Position numbers and translations under genes: made by a program | Source of the DNA: Tautonia plasticadhaerens | Lineage (GTDB): Bacteria; Planctomycetota; Planctomycetia; Isosphaerales; Isosphaeraceae | NCBI RefSeq assembly: GCF_007752535.1 | Contig: NZ_CP036426.1 | Coordinates: 3,224,001 to 3,288,000, forward strand | Reading direction: 5' to 3' | Length of the DNA stretch: 64,000 nt | Notes under the pieces: model-generated | Seen by the model: only the letters and a program-made list of their open reading frames with translations | The model's database searches: none | What the model was told of the DNA's origin: nothing | Part shown: in pieces, positions 7,936 to 16,984 of the stretch | Layout of the letters: each line of letters starts with the position of its first letter | How positions within the stretch are numbered: position 1 is the stretch's first letter

Positions 7936-10900
7936 CGGTGGCCCCCCTGGGCGGGGTCGTCCGGCGGGGTCGGGCCGTCGGGGACGGCCCGGGCGTGGGC
8001 CGGGGCCTCCTCGGCCCCCGGGCCTCCCGGGCCGGGAGGGTGGTCGGCCCCGTCGGCCCCGTTGCCGGCCGGATCGGGCCGGAAGACGCCGTCGCCGGCC
8101 CCCTCGCCCTCCCCTTCCTCGACGGGAGGGTTGGCCTCGTGGTCGTAGTGGGAGCTCTCGGGGTCGCCGGGGTCGATCGACGGGGAGCGGGGCGACCGCT
8201 TGCCGATCAGCAGGGTGAAGACCGAGGGGACGACCAGCAGCGTGGCGAAGGTCGACATGACCAGGCCGCCGATGACCGCCCGGCCCAGCGGGGCCTGCAT
8301 CTGGCTCCCCTTCTCCAGGGCCAGGGCCATCGGCACCATGCCCACGGTCATGGCGCAGGCGGTCATTAGGATCGGCCGGAGCCGCTCCCCGGCCCCGACC
8401 ACCGCCGCCTCCCTCGACGGCATCCCCGCCTTCCAGTGCTCGTCCATGAACGTGACGAGCATCACCGAGTTCGACACCGAGACGCCCAGGCACATGATCG
8501 AGCCCATGAACGACTCGATGTTCAGCGACGTATTCGTGAAGTAGAGCATCGTCGCGATCCCCGCCAGGACCCCCGGCACGGCCGAGATGGACACGACCGC
8601 CAGCCTCGGGGACTGGAAGTAGGCCGTCAGCAGGACCAGGATCACGAAGACCGCCACCGAGAGGCCGACCCCGAGCGCCTGGAACATCTCCTCCATCGGC
8701 GGGAGCTGGCCCAGGGGGATCACCCGGACGCCCCGGGGGGGGTCCCCCGCGGCGGCGATCGCCGAGGCCACCTGCCGGGAGGCCCGGCCCATGTCCTCCC
8801 CCTCCACGTTCGCCGTCAGGGTCAGGTAGCGCTGCGACATCGACCGGTCGTACTGGCCGGGCCGCTGCCCGGTGCTCACGGTCGCCACGTCCCGGACCAT
8901 CAGGTTCACCAGCGGGTTGACCGACTCCACCGGCAATCGGCCGATGTCGTCGGGGGAGACCATCCGCCGGGGGGGGACCTGGACCTGGACGAGGTAGTCG
9001 AAGCCGGTCGCCTTGTCGATCCAGTAGTTCGGCGAGCTGAACCGGGTCGAGACGGTCGCCATGTTCAGGGCCCGGCCGACGTCCTCGACCCTCACCCCGC
9101 TGAGGCCCGCCTTCTCCCGGTCGATCTCCACCTCGACGGTCGGGTAGTCGAGCGTCTGCTCGAACTGGACGTCCCGGAGGAAGGGGATCTGCCGCATCGC
9201 GTCGGCGATCTTCTCGGCGTGCCCTCGGATCAGCTTCAGGTCGGTGCCGATGACCCGGACGGCGATCGGCGTCGAGGAGCCGAAGCTCATCACCTGGGTG
9301 ACGATGTCCCCCGGCTCGAAGCCGAAGGTGCAGAGCCCGGCCTGCCGCTTCGCCTCCTCGGCGGGCAGCCCCCCCCGCTCCAGCCGGTCGGCCATCCAGG
9401 GGATCACCTTCTCGGGCAGGACCTTGCGCATCCGCTCCCGGAACGCGTCGAGCGTGATGCCGCTCCCATCGGTAAAGGCCACGCGGAGCTGGCCGTCGTC
9501 GGGCCCCCTCATGAACAGCAGCATGTTGTCGATGCCGAAGTTCGGCGCCACCTGGCCGACGAACCCCATCGTGATCGCCAGGTTCTCGACCTTCGCCTCC
9601 GCCTCGATCTCCTCCAGGCACTTGACCGCCATCTCCCGGGTCAGCTCGTAGTCCGACCCCGGGGGCGGCCGGAACCGGAGGACGAACTCCCCGGAGTCGA
9701 TCTGCGGGAACAGCTCGGTGCCGACCTGGAGGCCCAGCCCGGCCAGTACCAGGACGCAGGCGATCAGGTACGCCGGGACCACGACCCAACGGGCGGCGAC
9801 CAGCCCCCCCACTCCCTTCGAGTAGCCGGAGACGATCCGGTCGAAGAGGCCCTTCTTCTCCTCCTGGCCGGCGTGATGGCGGTGGGCCTTCAACAGGTGC
9901 ACGCTCATGATCGGCACGAACATGCTGGAGAGCAGGTACGAGGAGATCATCGCGAACCCGACGCCCAGCGTCAGCGGCACGAACAGCGAGCGCAGCGGGT
10001 CCCCCATGATGAAGGCGGGGATGAAGACCGAGAGGATGCAGAGCAACGCCAGCAGCCGCGGCACGGCCGTCGCGTTGCTGGCCCTCAGGACGGCCGTGGC
10101 GATGTTCGAGGTGTGCTTCATCTGCACGTGGACGTTCTCGATCGTCACCGTCGCCTCGTCGACGAGGATGCCGATGGCCAGCGCCATGCCGCCCAGCGAC
10201 ATGATGTTGATCGTGTTCCCGGTCATCCAGAGGCCCAGGAGCGACCCGAGCAACGCCAGCGGGATGTTCGAGACGACGACGATCACGCTCCTCGGGTCCC
10301 CGAGGAAGATGAGGATCATCAGGCCGGTCAGGGTCGCGCCGATGAGCCCCTCGGTCGCCACGCTCTCGACCGCGGCGAGCACGGTGGGGGACTCGTCGAA
10401 CTCGAAGCTGACCTTCACGTCCTCCGGGACGACGTCCTGGAACAGGTGCATCGATTTGTGGATGTCGGCCACGACGTTGAGCGTCGAGGCGGTGTCCTTC
10501 TTGATGATCGGCAGGTAGACCGACTTCTTGCCGTTGACCAGGGCGTAGCCGTAGGTGATGTCGGTGTCGTCCTCGAAGGTGGCCACGTCCCGGAGGAAGA
10601 CGTAGTCCTCCAGCTTCAGGGGGATGGTCCCCAGCCGCTGGATGTCGTCGACCGTGGCGTTGTTGGCCACGATCGGCATCGAGTCCTTGATGTAGACGTT
10701 GCCCGAGGGGACCACCCGGTTGCCCCGGGCCAGGGCGTCGATGACGTGCTCGGGGGTCAGCTCGTAGGCGAGCAGCTTCTCCGGGTCGACGTTGACGACG
10801 ATCGACCTCATGTTCGGGCCGAACGGCGAGATGGCCACGGTGCCGGGCACGTTCTTCTGGACCAGCGGCCGGATGATGTTCTGCGCCAGGTCCCCCATGC

Positions 10901-11354
10901 GGCCGATCGTCGTCTCGGTGCTCTCCAGCACGAGATACCCGACCGGGACGCTCCCGGCGTCCATCCGCATGATCATCGGCGGCAACGTCCCCTCGGGCAT
11001 CCACGACATGGCCCGGTCGGACATCGCCACCACCTGGGCCATCGCCTGGCCCATGTCGGTGCCGGGGAAGAAGGACAGCTCGCAGAGGGAGACCTGCTGG
11101 ATGTTCTTCGTGTCGATGTCCTCGATCCCGTCGACGTACTGGAAGTACAGCTCCAGCTGGTTGACGATGAACCCCTCGATCTGGGCGGGGCTCATGCCGA
11201 CGAAGTCGAGGTAGACGTAGATCTTGGGCGTGTTCAGCGACGGGAAGATGTCCACCCGCATCCGGCTGTACGCGAGGGAGCCGCCGCTGATCAGCGCCAC
11301 GACCAACATCAGGGTCGTGATCGGCCTCCGCATCGCGAACACGGTCGGATTCAT
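7932..11354 (-). CDS. RND-family efflux transporter, inner-membrane subunit (AcrB/HAE1-like)
   Basis: 1140 residues, close to the usual 1030-1060 with an acidic, disordered C-terminal extension of about 80 residues. The N-terminus MNPTVFAMRRPITTLMLVVALISGG is the first transmembrane segment of RND pumps. After the first periplasmic domain comes the TM2-TM6 block, with GGMALAIGILVDEATVTIENV holding the TM4 acidic relay residue. The second periplasmic domain and TM8-TM12 (FVILVLLTAYFQSPRLAVVS; CLGVSVSNSVMLVTFMDEH; RLRPILMTACAMTVGMVPMA) follow. A GGGAG site precedes ATG 11354. It would export hydrophobic compounds or solvents with the adaptor downstream; the substrate cannot be read from sequence. 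Confidence 0.92.
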   Translation of the reverse strand: MNPTVFAMRRPITTLMLVVALISGGSLAYSRMRVDIFPSLNTPKIYVYLDFVGMSPAQIEGFIVNQLELYFQYVDGIEDIDTKNIQQVSLCELSFFPGTDMGQAMAQVVAMSDRAMSWMPEGTLPPMIMRMDAGSVPVGYLVLESTETTIGRMGDLAQNIIRPLVQKNVPGTVAISPFGPNMRSIVVNVDPEKLLAYELTPEHVIDALARGNRVVPSGNVYIKDSMPIVANNATVDDIQRLGTIPLKLEDYVFLRDVATFEDDTDITYGYALVNGKKSVYLPIIKKDTASTLNVVADIHKSMHLFQDVVPEDVKVSFEFDESPTVLAAVESVATEGLIGATLTGLMILIFLGDPRSVIVVVSNIPLALLGSLLGLWMTGNTINIMSLGGMALAIGILVDEATVTIENVHVQMKHTSNIATAVLRASNATAVPRLLALLCILSVFIPAFIMGDPLRSLFVPLTLGVGFAMISSYLLSSMFVPIMSVHLLKAHRHHAGQEEKKGLFDRIVSGYSKGVGGLVAARWVVVPAYLIACVLVLAGLGLQVGTELFPQIDSGEFVLRFRPPPGSDYELTREMAVKCLEEIEAEAKVENLAITMGFVGQVAPNFGIDNMLLFMRGPDDGQLRVAFTDGSGITLDAFRERMRKVLPEKVIPWMADRLERGGLPAEEAKRQAGLCTFGFEPGDIVTQVMSFGSSTPIAVRVIGTDLKLIRGHAEKIADAMRQIPFLRDVQFEQTLDYPTVEVEIDREKAGLSGVRVEDVGRALNMATVSTRFSSPNYWIDKATGFDYLVQVQVPPRRMVSPDDIGRLPVESVNPLVNLMVRDVATVSTGQRPGQYDRSMSQRYLTLTANVEGEDMGRASRQVASAIAAAGDPPRGVRVIPLGQLPPMEEMFQALGVGLSVAVFVILVLLTAYFQSPRLAVVSISAVPGVLAGIATMLYFTNTSLNIESFMGSIMCLGVSVSNSVMLVTFMDEHWKAGMPSREAAVVGAGERLRPILMTACAMTVGMVPMALALEKGSQMQAPLGRAVIGGLVMSTFATLLVVPSVFTLLIGKRSPRSPSIDPGDPESSHYDHEANPPVEEGEGEGAGDGVFRPDPAGNGADGADHPPGPGGPGAEEAPAHARAVPDGPTPPDDPAQGGHR

Positions 11355-11674
11355 GCCTTGGCGCTCCCGACGGGCTCGATCGTTGCTGGTTCGACGCCGG
11401 AGGCCCCTCGTCCCGGGGGGCCTCGGTCCGCGCCGCCCGGGGCGGCCCTCGCCGATCCTATCCTAATTCGCGATCGGCCCCGAGTCTCCTGGTACGGGCC
11501 GGATCCCGCCCCCCCTCCCCGGGAAGTCGCCGGGAGGGCCCTCGCCCTCGGGGGGGGCGTCCTCATACGATGACCCGGGAGATCCGGACATGCAACCGGC
11601 CGATCCGGGGCCGACCGGGCTTTCCCGGCAGGACCGGCATCGGCGCCGACCCGAGCAGGAGGAGGATCAAGGCC
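11355..11674. other. divergent intergenic region, RND operon / phosphoglucomutase
   Basis: 320 bases between divergent genes, so promoters for both strands should lie here. The minus strand has a weak TAGGAT-type -10 candidate near 11455-11465 and the plus strand a TACGAT near 11565, neither with a good -35. The Shine-Dalgarno of the plus-strand gene is AGGAGGA at 11658-11664. No RNA gene or repeat is seen. Confidence 0.4.
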
Positions 11675-12442
11675 ATGGAGACGATCACGGCCGAGAAGTT
11701 CGACGCCGGGCTGTTCGACCTCGACGGCGTCCTGACGGCGACCGCCGAGATCCACGCCCGATGCTGGAAGACGATGTTCGACGCCTACCTCCGCGCGCGG
11801 GCCGACCGCCTGGGGGGGCCGTTCCGGGAGTTCACCGTCGAGGGGGACTACCGGCCCTTCGTCGACGGCAAGCCCCGGCCCGACGGCGTCCGGGACTTCC
11901 TCGCCTCCCGGGGGATCACCCTGCCCGAGGGGGATCCGGGCGACCCCCCGGACGCCGAGACGGTCGCCGGGCTCGGCAACCGCAAGAACGAGCTCGTGCA
12001 GGCCGAGATCCGGGCGGGCCACGTCCGGGTCTTCGACGACGCCGTCACCCTCGTCCGACGGCTCCTCGCCGCCGGGCTGAAGGCGGCCGTCGTCACCTCC
12101 AGCCGCAACTGCGAGCCCGTGCTCCGGGCCGCCGGCATCGCCGACCTGTTCCGGGAGCGGGTCGACGGCGAGGTGGCGGCGCGGTACGGTCTCCCCGGCA
12201 AGCCGGCCCCCGACACCTTCCTCAAGGGGGCCGAGCTGCTGGGCGTCCCCCCCTCCAGGGCGATCGTCTTCGAGGACGCCACGGCCGGCGTCGCCGCCGG
12301 CCGGGCCGGCGGGTTCGGGCTGGTCGTGGGCGTCGACCGGGTCGGCGGCCGCCACCCCGAGGCGCTCCGATCTTCCGGCGCCGACGTCGTCTCCGGCGAC
12401 CTCAGCCTGCTGATGCCCGACCCCTCCGCCCCCCCCAGGTGA
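11675..12442 (+). CDS. HAD-family beta-phosphoglucomutase-like enzyme
   Basis: 255 residues with the HAD core: nucleophile motif GLFDLDGVLTAT at the N-terminus (Asp about residues 14 and 16), helical cap with HARCWKTMFDAYL, motif II VVTSSRNCE, and motifs III/IV GLPGKPAPDTFLKGAELLG and AIVFEDATAGVAAG. This is the pattern of beta-phosphoglucomutases, which convert beta-glucose 1-phosphate to glucose 6-phosphate. A longer frame exists upstream, but ATG 11675 has AGGAGGA ten bases before it and gives the normal N-terminus. It lies seven bases before a GH65 phosphorylase, whose inverting members release beta-glucose 1-phosphate, so the two form one catabolic unit. Confidence 0.88.
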   Translation: METITAEKFDAGLFDLDGVLTATAEIHARCWKTMFDAYLRARADRLGGPFREFTVEGDYRPFVDGKPRPDGVRDFLASRGITLPEGDPGDPPDAETVAGLGNRKNELVQAEIRAGHVRVFDDAVTLVRRLLAAGLKAAVVTSSRNCEPVLRAAGIADLFRERVDGEVAARYGLPGKPAPDTFLKGAELLGVPPSRAIVFEDATAGVAAGRAGGFGLVVGVDRVGGRHPEALRSSGADVVSGDLSLLMPDPSAPPR

Positions 12443-12449
12443 CGCGACC

Positions 12450-14906
12450 ATGCTCCGCCACATCCCCGAACTGCCCCCGGAGGACATCTTCCCGGTCGAC
12501 CCCTGGAAGATCGAGCAGCTCGGCTTCGAGGAGCACTACATCGCCCAGGAGGAGTCGATCTTCACCGTCGCCAACGGCTATCTCGGCCTCCGGGGCAGCT
12601 TCGAGGAGGGCCGCCCGGTCGAGCACGACGAGACCTTCGTCAACGGCTTCTACGAGACCTGGCCGATCGTCTACGGCGAGACGGCCTACGGCTTCGCCAA
12701 GACCGGCCAGACGATCGTCAACGTCTCCAACGCCAAGATCATCAAGATCTACGTCGACGACGAGCCGTTCGTCCTCGGCCAGGTCGAGCTGCGCTCCTTC
12801 CGCCGCGCCCTGAACATGAAGGACGGCACCCTCGACCGCGAGGTGGTCTGGGAGACCGCCTCGGGCAAGCGGGTCCGGGTCGAGTCCCGCCGCCTCGTCT
12901 CGTTCCGGCACCGGCACCTCGCGGCGATCGACTGCCGGATCACCCTGCTCGACGACTCGGCCCCCGTGGTCGTCTCCTCGGAGATCTTCACCGAGCTGGG
13001 GGGCGTGGCCGGCGAGGGCTCCGGCGAGGACGACCCGCGCAAGGCCAAGAAGTTCCAGGGACAGGTGCTCGAGCCCCGGCTCCACGAGGCCCGGGGGCGT
13101 CGGGTCGCCCTGGCCTACCGGACCCGCCGCAGCGGGCTCGGCCTGGCCTGCGGCATCGACCACCTCGTCGAGGTCGACGGGCCGGTCCACGAGTCGATCG
13201 TCCTGGGGGGGCCGCTCCGGGAGTCGATCCGGGCCGAGGAGACGGCCGGGCGGTTCGACTTCCGGGGCGAGGCCCGGGCCGGGCAGACGATCCGGGTCGT
13301 CAAGCTGCTCTCCTACCACACCGGCGAGGGGGCCGACGACCGCGAGCTGATGACCCGGGTCCACTGGTCGCTCGACCGGGGGCTGGAGCAGGGCTTCGAG
13401 GGACTGCTCCGCGACCAGGTCGAGTGCATGGACGACTTCTGGAGGCGGAGCGACATCCGGGTGCAGGGCAACCACCCCCGGGCCCAGCAGTGCGTCCGCT
13501 TCAACCTCTTCCACCTGCTCCAGGCGTCCGGCCGGGCCGACCAGCACGGCATCCCCGCCAAGGGCCTCACCGGCCAGGCCTACGAGGGCCACTACTTCTG
13601 GGACGGCGAGATCTACATCCAACCCTTCCTCACCTACACCGCCCCCCGGATCGCCCGCCGACAGCTGGAGAACCGCCACCGGATGCTCGACAAGGCCCGG
13701 GATCGCGCCCGGGAGGTGAACCAGCGGGGTGCCCTCTACCCCTGGCGGACGATCAACGGCGAGGAGGCCTCCGCCTACTACGCCGCCGGGACCGCCCAGT
13801 ACCACATCAACGCCGACATCGCCTACGCCCTCCGCCGCTACGTCCAGGCCACCGGCGACACCCGGTTCCTCCACGACCACGGCGCCGAGATCCTGGCCGA
13901 GACCGCCCGGCTCTGGCTCGACCTGGGCTTCTACCAGGACCGGGGGGACGGCCGCTTCCACATCCACGGCGTCACCGGCCCCGACGAGTACACCGCCGTC
14001 GTCAACGACAACCTCTACACGAACCTCATGGCCCGGGAGAACCTCCGGTACGCCGCCGAGGTCTTCTCGACCATCCGGCTCGAACGCCCCGTGCACTTCG
14101 AGCGGCTGGCGGCCCGGCTCGGCCTCGAGCCCGAGGAGGTCGAGCGGTGGCGGGACGCCGCCGAGGCCATGTACGTCCCCTATGACGAGCGGCTCGGCAT
14201 CCACCCCCAGGACGGCGACTTCCTCCGCAAGAAGGTCTGGGACCTGCCGAACACGCCCCGGTCCCACTTCCCGCTGATGCTCTCCTACCACCCGCTGGTC
14301 CTCTATCGCCACCAGGTGATCAAGCAGGCCGACGTGGTCCTGGCGATGTTCCTCCTGGGGGACGACTTCACCGCCGAGCAGAAGAAGCGCAACTTCGACT
14401 ACTACGAGAAGCTGACCACCGGCGACTCCTCCCTCTCGGCCTGCATCCAGGCGATCATCGCCTACGAGGTGGGGGACGACCACTCGGCGTTGAAGTACAT
14501 GAGGGCCGCCACCCTGATGGACCTGGCCGACGTGGGGGGCAACGTCCGGGACGGCATCCACGTCGCCTCGGCCGGCGGCACCTGGATGTCCATCGTCTTC
14601 GGCATCGCCGGGTTCCGGGACCACGGCGGCCGGTTCCGGTTCCGACCCCGGCTCCCCGACGGCTGGGACCGCCTCTCCTTCCGCCTGACCATCCGGGGCA
14701 GCGTCCTCGAGGTCGACCTGCTCCCCGACACCGCCACCTACCGGCTCATCGAGGGCGACCCCCTGACCGTCGAGCACGAACTGGAGCCCCTGACCCTGGC
14801 CCCGGGGGCGCCGGTCCGGCGGCCGATCACCTCCACCGTCGTCGCCGCCGCCTCGCTCGCCAAGAACGAGCCGGACCCGGCCCGCTCCGAGGAATCGGAG
14901 TTGTGA
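12450..14906 (+). CDS. glycoside hydrolase family 65 phosphorylase (maltose/trehalose/kojibiose-type)
   Basis: 818 residues, slightly above the usual 750-790. The N-terminal beta-sandwich begins with FTVANGYLGLRGSFEEG, the hallmark of GH65. The (alpha/alpha)6 barrel contains GYEGHYFWDGE-like sequence (GQAYEGHYFWDGEIYIQPFL) and the catalytic acid in VTGPDEYTAVVNDN (Glu about residue 513). TTGDSSLSACIQAI is the phosphate-binding Ser/Thr-rich segment near residue 650, and the C-terminal beta-sandwich has PRLPDGWDRLSFRLTIRGS. These mark an inverting disaccharide phosphorylase rather than a hydrolase. The exact disaccharide (maltose, trehalose, kojibiose, nigerose) is not decidable by eye. Cytoplasmic: no signal peptide. 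Cotranscribed with the preceding phosphoglucomutase. Confidence 0.9.
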   Translation: MLRHIPELPPEDIFPVDPWKIEQLGFEEHYIAQEESIFTVANGYLGLRGSFEEGRPVEHDETFVNGFYETWPIVYGETAYGFAKTGQTIVNVSNAKIIKIYVDDEPFVLGQVELRSFRRALNMKDGTLDREVVWETASGKRVRVESRRLVSFRHRHLAAIDCRITLLDDSAPVVVSSEIFTELGGVAGEGSGEDDPRKAKKFQGQVLEPRLHEARGRRVALAYRTRRSGLGLACGIDHLVEVDGPVHESIVLGGPLRESIRAEETAGRFDFRGEARAGQTIRVVKLLSYHTGEGADDRELMTRVHWSLDRGLEQGFEGLLRDQVECMDDFWRRSDIRVQGNHPRAQQCVRFNLFHLLQASGRADQHGIPAKGLTGQAYEGHYFWDGEIYIQPFLTYTAPRIARRQLENRHRMLDKARDRAREVNQRGALYPWRTINGEEASAYYAAGTAQYHINADIAYALRRYVQATGDTRFLHDHGAEILAETARLWLDLGFYQDRGDGRFHIHGVTGPDEYTAVVNDNLYTNLMARENLRYAAEVFSTIRLERPVHFERLAARLGLEPEEVERWRDAAEAMYVPYDERLGIHPQDGDFLRKKVWDLPNTPRSHFPLMLSYHPLVLYRHQVIKQADVVLAMFLLGDDFTAEQKKRNFDYYEKLTTGDSSLSACIQAIIAYEVGDDHSALKYMRAATLMDLADVGGNVRDGIHVASAGGTWMSIVFGIAGFRDHGGRFRFRPRLPDGWDRLSFRLTIRGSVLEVDLLPDTATYRLIEGDPLTVEHELEPLTLAPGAPVRRPITSTVVAAASLAKNEPDPARSEESEL

Positions 14907-14936
14907 CCGGGCCCCCCCGGGACCGGCGACCGACGT

Positions 14937-16766
14937 TCATTGCGAGAGGATGATCGCCGAGTAGGGGCCGACGCCGACGTCCGCCCGGCAGGGCAGGCCG
15001 TCCCTCCCCCCCGGCTCGGCCGTGGTCCCATCGCTCGGGAAATCCCCGAATGCGCCGTCGTACCCCTGCCAGTCGCTGTTGAACCGGACGTGCCAGGGGC
15101 CCGGCCGGGGCAGGCCGATGGTATAGCCCTGGTAGCCCCGGTCCCCGAAGTTGGCGACGACCACCACGTCATCCCCGGGGCCGCCGTCCTGCCAGCGGTG
15201 GAAGGCGAGCACCTTGTCCCGATCATTGCGGTGGAAGACGTTCACGTGCCGACCCCGGAGCCCCCGGGTCCGGTCGGACCAGTTCCTCCGCAGACGGATC
15301 AGGTCCCGGTAGAGGTGGTAGATCCCCCGGAATCGACCCTCGTCGTACTTGTCCCAGTCCATGTAATGGTCGTCATCGAACGGGAGCCATTCGAGAATCT
15401 CCTGCCCCTGGAAGATCATCGGGATCCCGGGGCTGGTCATCACGAGCGCCGCGCCGAGGGTCGAACGCTTCTTGGCGTACCAACTGTCGGCCTGGCCGGG
15501 GTGGATGTCTTCGGTCAGCCGTCGCTTGCCGTTCTTCGTCGCCACCTCGTCGTGGGACTCGGTGTAGACGACCCTCCGGAAGGGGTCCCCGCCGTACCGA
15601 TGCTCGACGGCACCTTGCACGGCCCCGAGGTCCCGGTCCTCGTCCCGGGGCGTGGCCAGGGCGGCCCGGACAGTGTGGACGAACAGGTCATCCCACTGGG
15701 AGTCGATCCCGGCGCCCCCCTCGGAGGTGGGCCGGGTGACGGCGTGGTTGCGCCTCATGTCCTCGGCCAGGGTGATCTTCCAGGGCTCATGGGCGTCGAT
15801 CTCGTCGCTGATCCAGCGCAGGAGGTTCCAGCCCCAGCCGTCCAGGTTGGTCGGGTCGTCGGGGGGGACGTCGTCCCGGGCGTCGACGTTGCGGATGTAG
15901 CAGGACATGTCGAACCGGAGGCCGTCGACCCGGTACTCCTCCAGCCACATCAGGGCGTTGTCCCGGAGGAAGGAGCGGACCTCGGGCCGGCCGTAGTCGG
16001 GCCGGTTCTTGTGGCCCCAGGGGGTCCGGGCCCTCCAGTCGTTGTAGAAGTAGATGCCCCCCATCTCGTCGCCGTCATGTGTCCGGAACCAGCCGTCGAA
16101 CTGCCAGACCGACGCCCCCAGGTCCTGGGGCCCGAGGTGGTTGTAGACCAGGTCCAGGAAGACCGCCAGCCCCTTGCCGTGGGCCGCGTCGACCAGCCGC
16201 TTGAGCCCCTTCGGGCCGCCGTAGGAGCTCTCGACGGCGAAGATGTTCGCCGGGTTGTACCCCCAGGAGAGGTCGCCGAAGAACTCCCCGGTGGGCAGCA
16301 ACTGGATCGCGTTGACGCCCAGCTCGACCAGGTAGTCCAGATCCCCGATGATCGCGTCGAACTCCTGATCGGGCCCGACCGGCCGGTCGGGGAAGGTGCC
16401 CGGGTGCATCTGGTAGATCACCAGCTCGTCCCAGGGCGGCATGGCGAAGTCGTTCGACCGCCAGTCGAACTCGGGGTCGGCGACGATCCCGACGCCGCTC
16501 GAATGCGTCACCTGCCGGGCCCTCGGGTCGATCCGCCATCGGCCGCCGTCGATCACGAACCGGTAGTCGTGGCCGACGGCCGCGCCGGGGACGTCGGCCG
16601 ACCAGTGCCCATCCCCCTCGGGGGCGAGCGGGCTGGCCGTCGGGCTCCCGCCGTTGAACGCGCCCGCCGCCGACACCGAGCCGGCGAAGGGGGCCCAGAC
16701 CCGGAAGGTGACCCCGCCGGGGTAGGGGATCGCGCCCATCCCCGGTCGGGTCGATCGAGTCGCCAT
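14937..16766 (-). CDS. GH13 alpha-amylase-family enzyme with N-terminal CBM48-like domain
   Basis: 609 residues. The first 110 residues (PGGVTFRVWAPFAGSVSAAG, GDGHWSADVPGAAVGHDYRF) match the immunoglobulin-like CBM48 domain of branching and debranching enzymes. The catalytic barrel shows region I (VFLDLVYNHLGPQ), region II (VDGLRFDMSCYIRN, nucleophile Asp), region III (ITLAEDMRRN, acid/base Glu) and region IV (YTESHDEV, third Asp). No signal peptide, so it acts on cytoplasmic alpha-glucan. Overall similarity is to branching-enzyme-like GH13 proteins, but transferase versus hydrolase activity cannot be told. The longer upstream frame is discarded because the protein-like sequence begins at ATG 16766. 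It is convergent with the GH65 gene, 30 bases apart. Confidence 0.85.
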   Translation of the reverse strand: MATRSTRPGMGAIPYPGGVTFRVWAPFAGSVSAAGAFNGGSPTASPLAPEGDGHWSADVPGAAVGHDYRFVIDGGRWRIDPRARQVTHSSGVGIVADPEFDWRSNDFAMPPWDELVIYQMHPGTFPDRPVGPDQEFDAIIGDLDYLVELGVNAIQLLPTGEFFGDLSWGYNPANIFAVESSYGGPKGLKRLVDAAHGKGLAVFLDLVYNHLGPQDLGASVWQFDGWFRTHDGDEMGGIYFYNDWRARTPWGHKNRPDYGRPEVRSFLRDNALMWLEEYRVDGLRFDMSCYIRNVDARDDVPPDDPTNLDGWGWNLLRWISDEIDAHEPWKITLAEDMRRNHAVTRPTSEGGAGIDSQWDDLFVHTVRAALATPRDEDRDLGAVQGAVEHRYGGDPFRRVVYTESHDEVATKNGKRRLTEDIHPGQADSWYAKKRSTLGAALVMTSPGIPMIFQGQEILEWLPFDDDHYMDWDKYDEGRFRGIYHLYRDLIRLRRNWSDRTRGLRGRHVNVFHRNDRDKVLAFHRWQDGGPGDDVVVVANFGDRGYQGYTIGLPRPGPWHVRFNSDWQGYDGAFGDFPSDGTTAEPGGRDGLPCRADVGVGPYSAIILSQ

Positions 16767-16984
16767 GACGTGCCTCGCTTCGGGGGGGACCCGGACCGTC
16801 CGGATCGGAGCCGCATTCGGAATCGGGGTCGGGGCGTGCGGTCGGGACTCGCCCCGGGTCGGCCCCCATTGGACCGCCCCGGGGGAGGCCTGGACAGCGA
16901 AAAATTTGGCGAGGCGTCCTCGTCCCCGGGGCCGGGGACGGGGATCGCCCGGGGGGCTTGGATGAGCCGGGCCGCGAGGGGGCC

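Noticed and set aside
8436-11573. Very long plus-strand frame antisense to the RND pump
   Set aside because: Shadow frame created by high GC; the minus-strand frame has clear RND motifs throughout.
14907-14936. Bidirectional terminator between the GH65 and GH13 genes
   Set aside because: A short GC palindrome exists in the 30-base gap, but the stem is too small and there are no T-runs on either strand.
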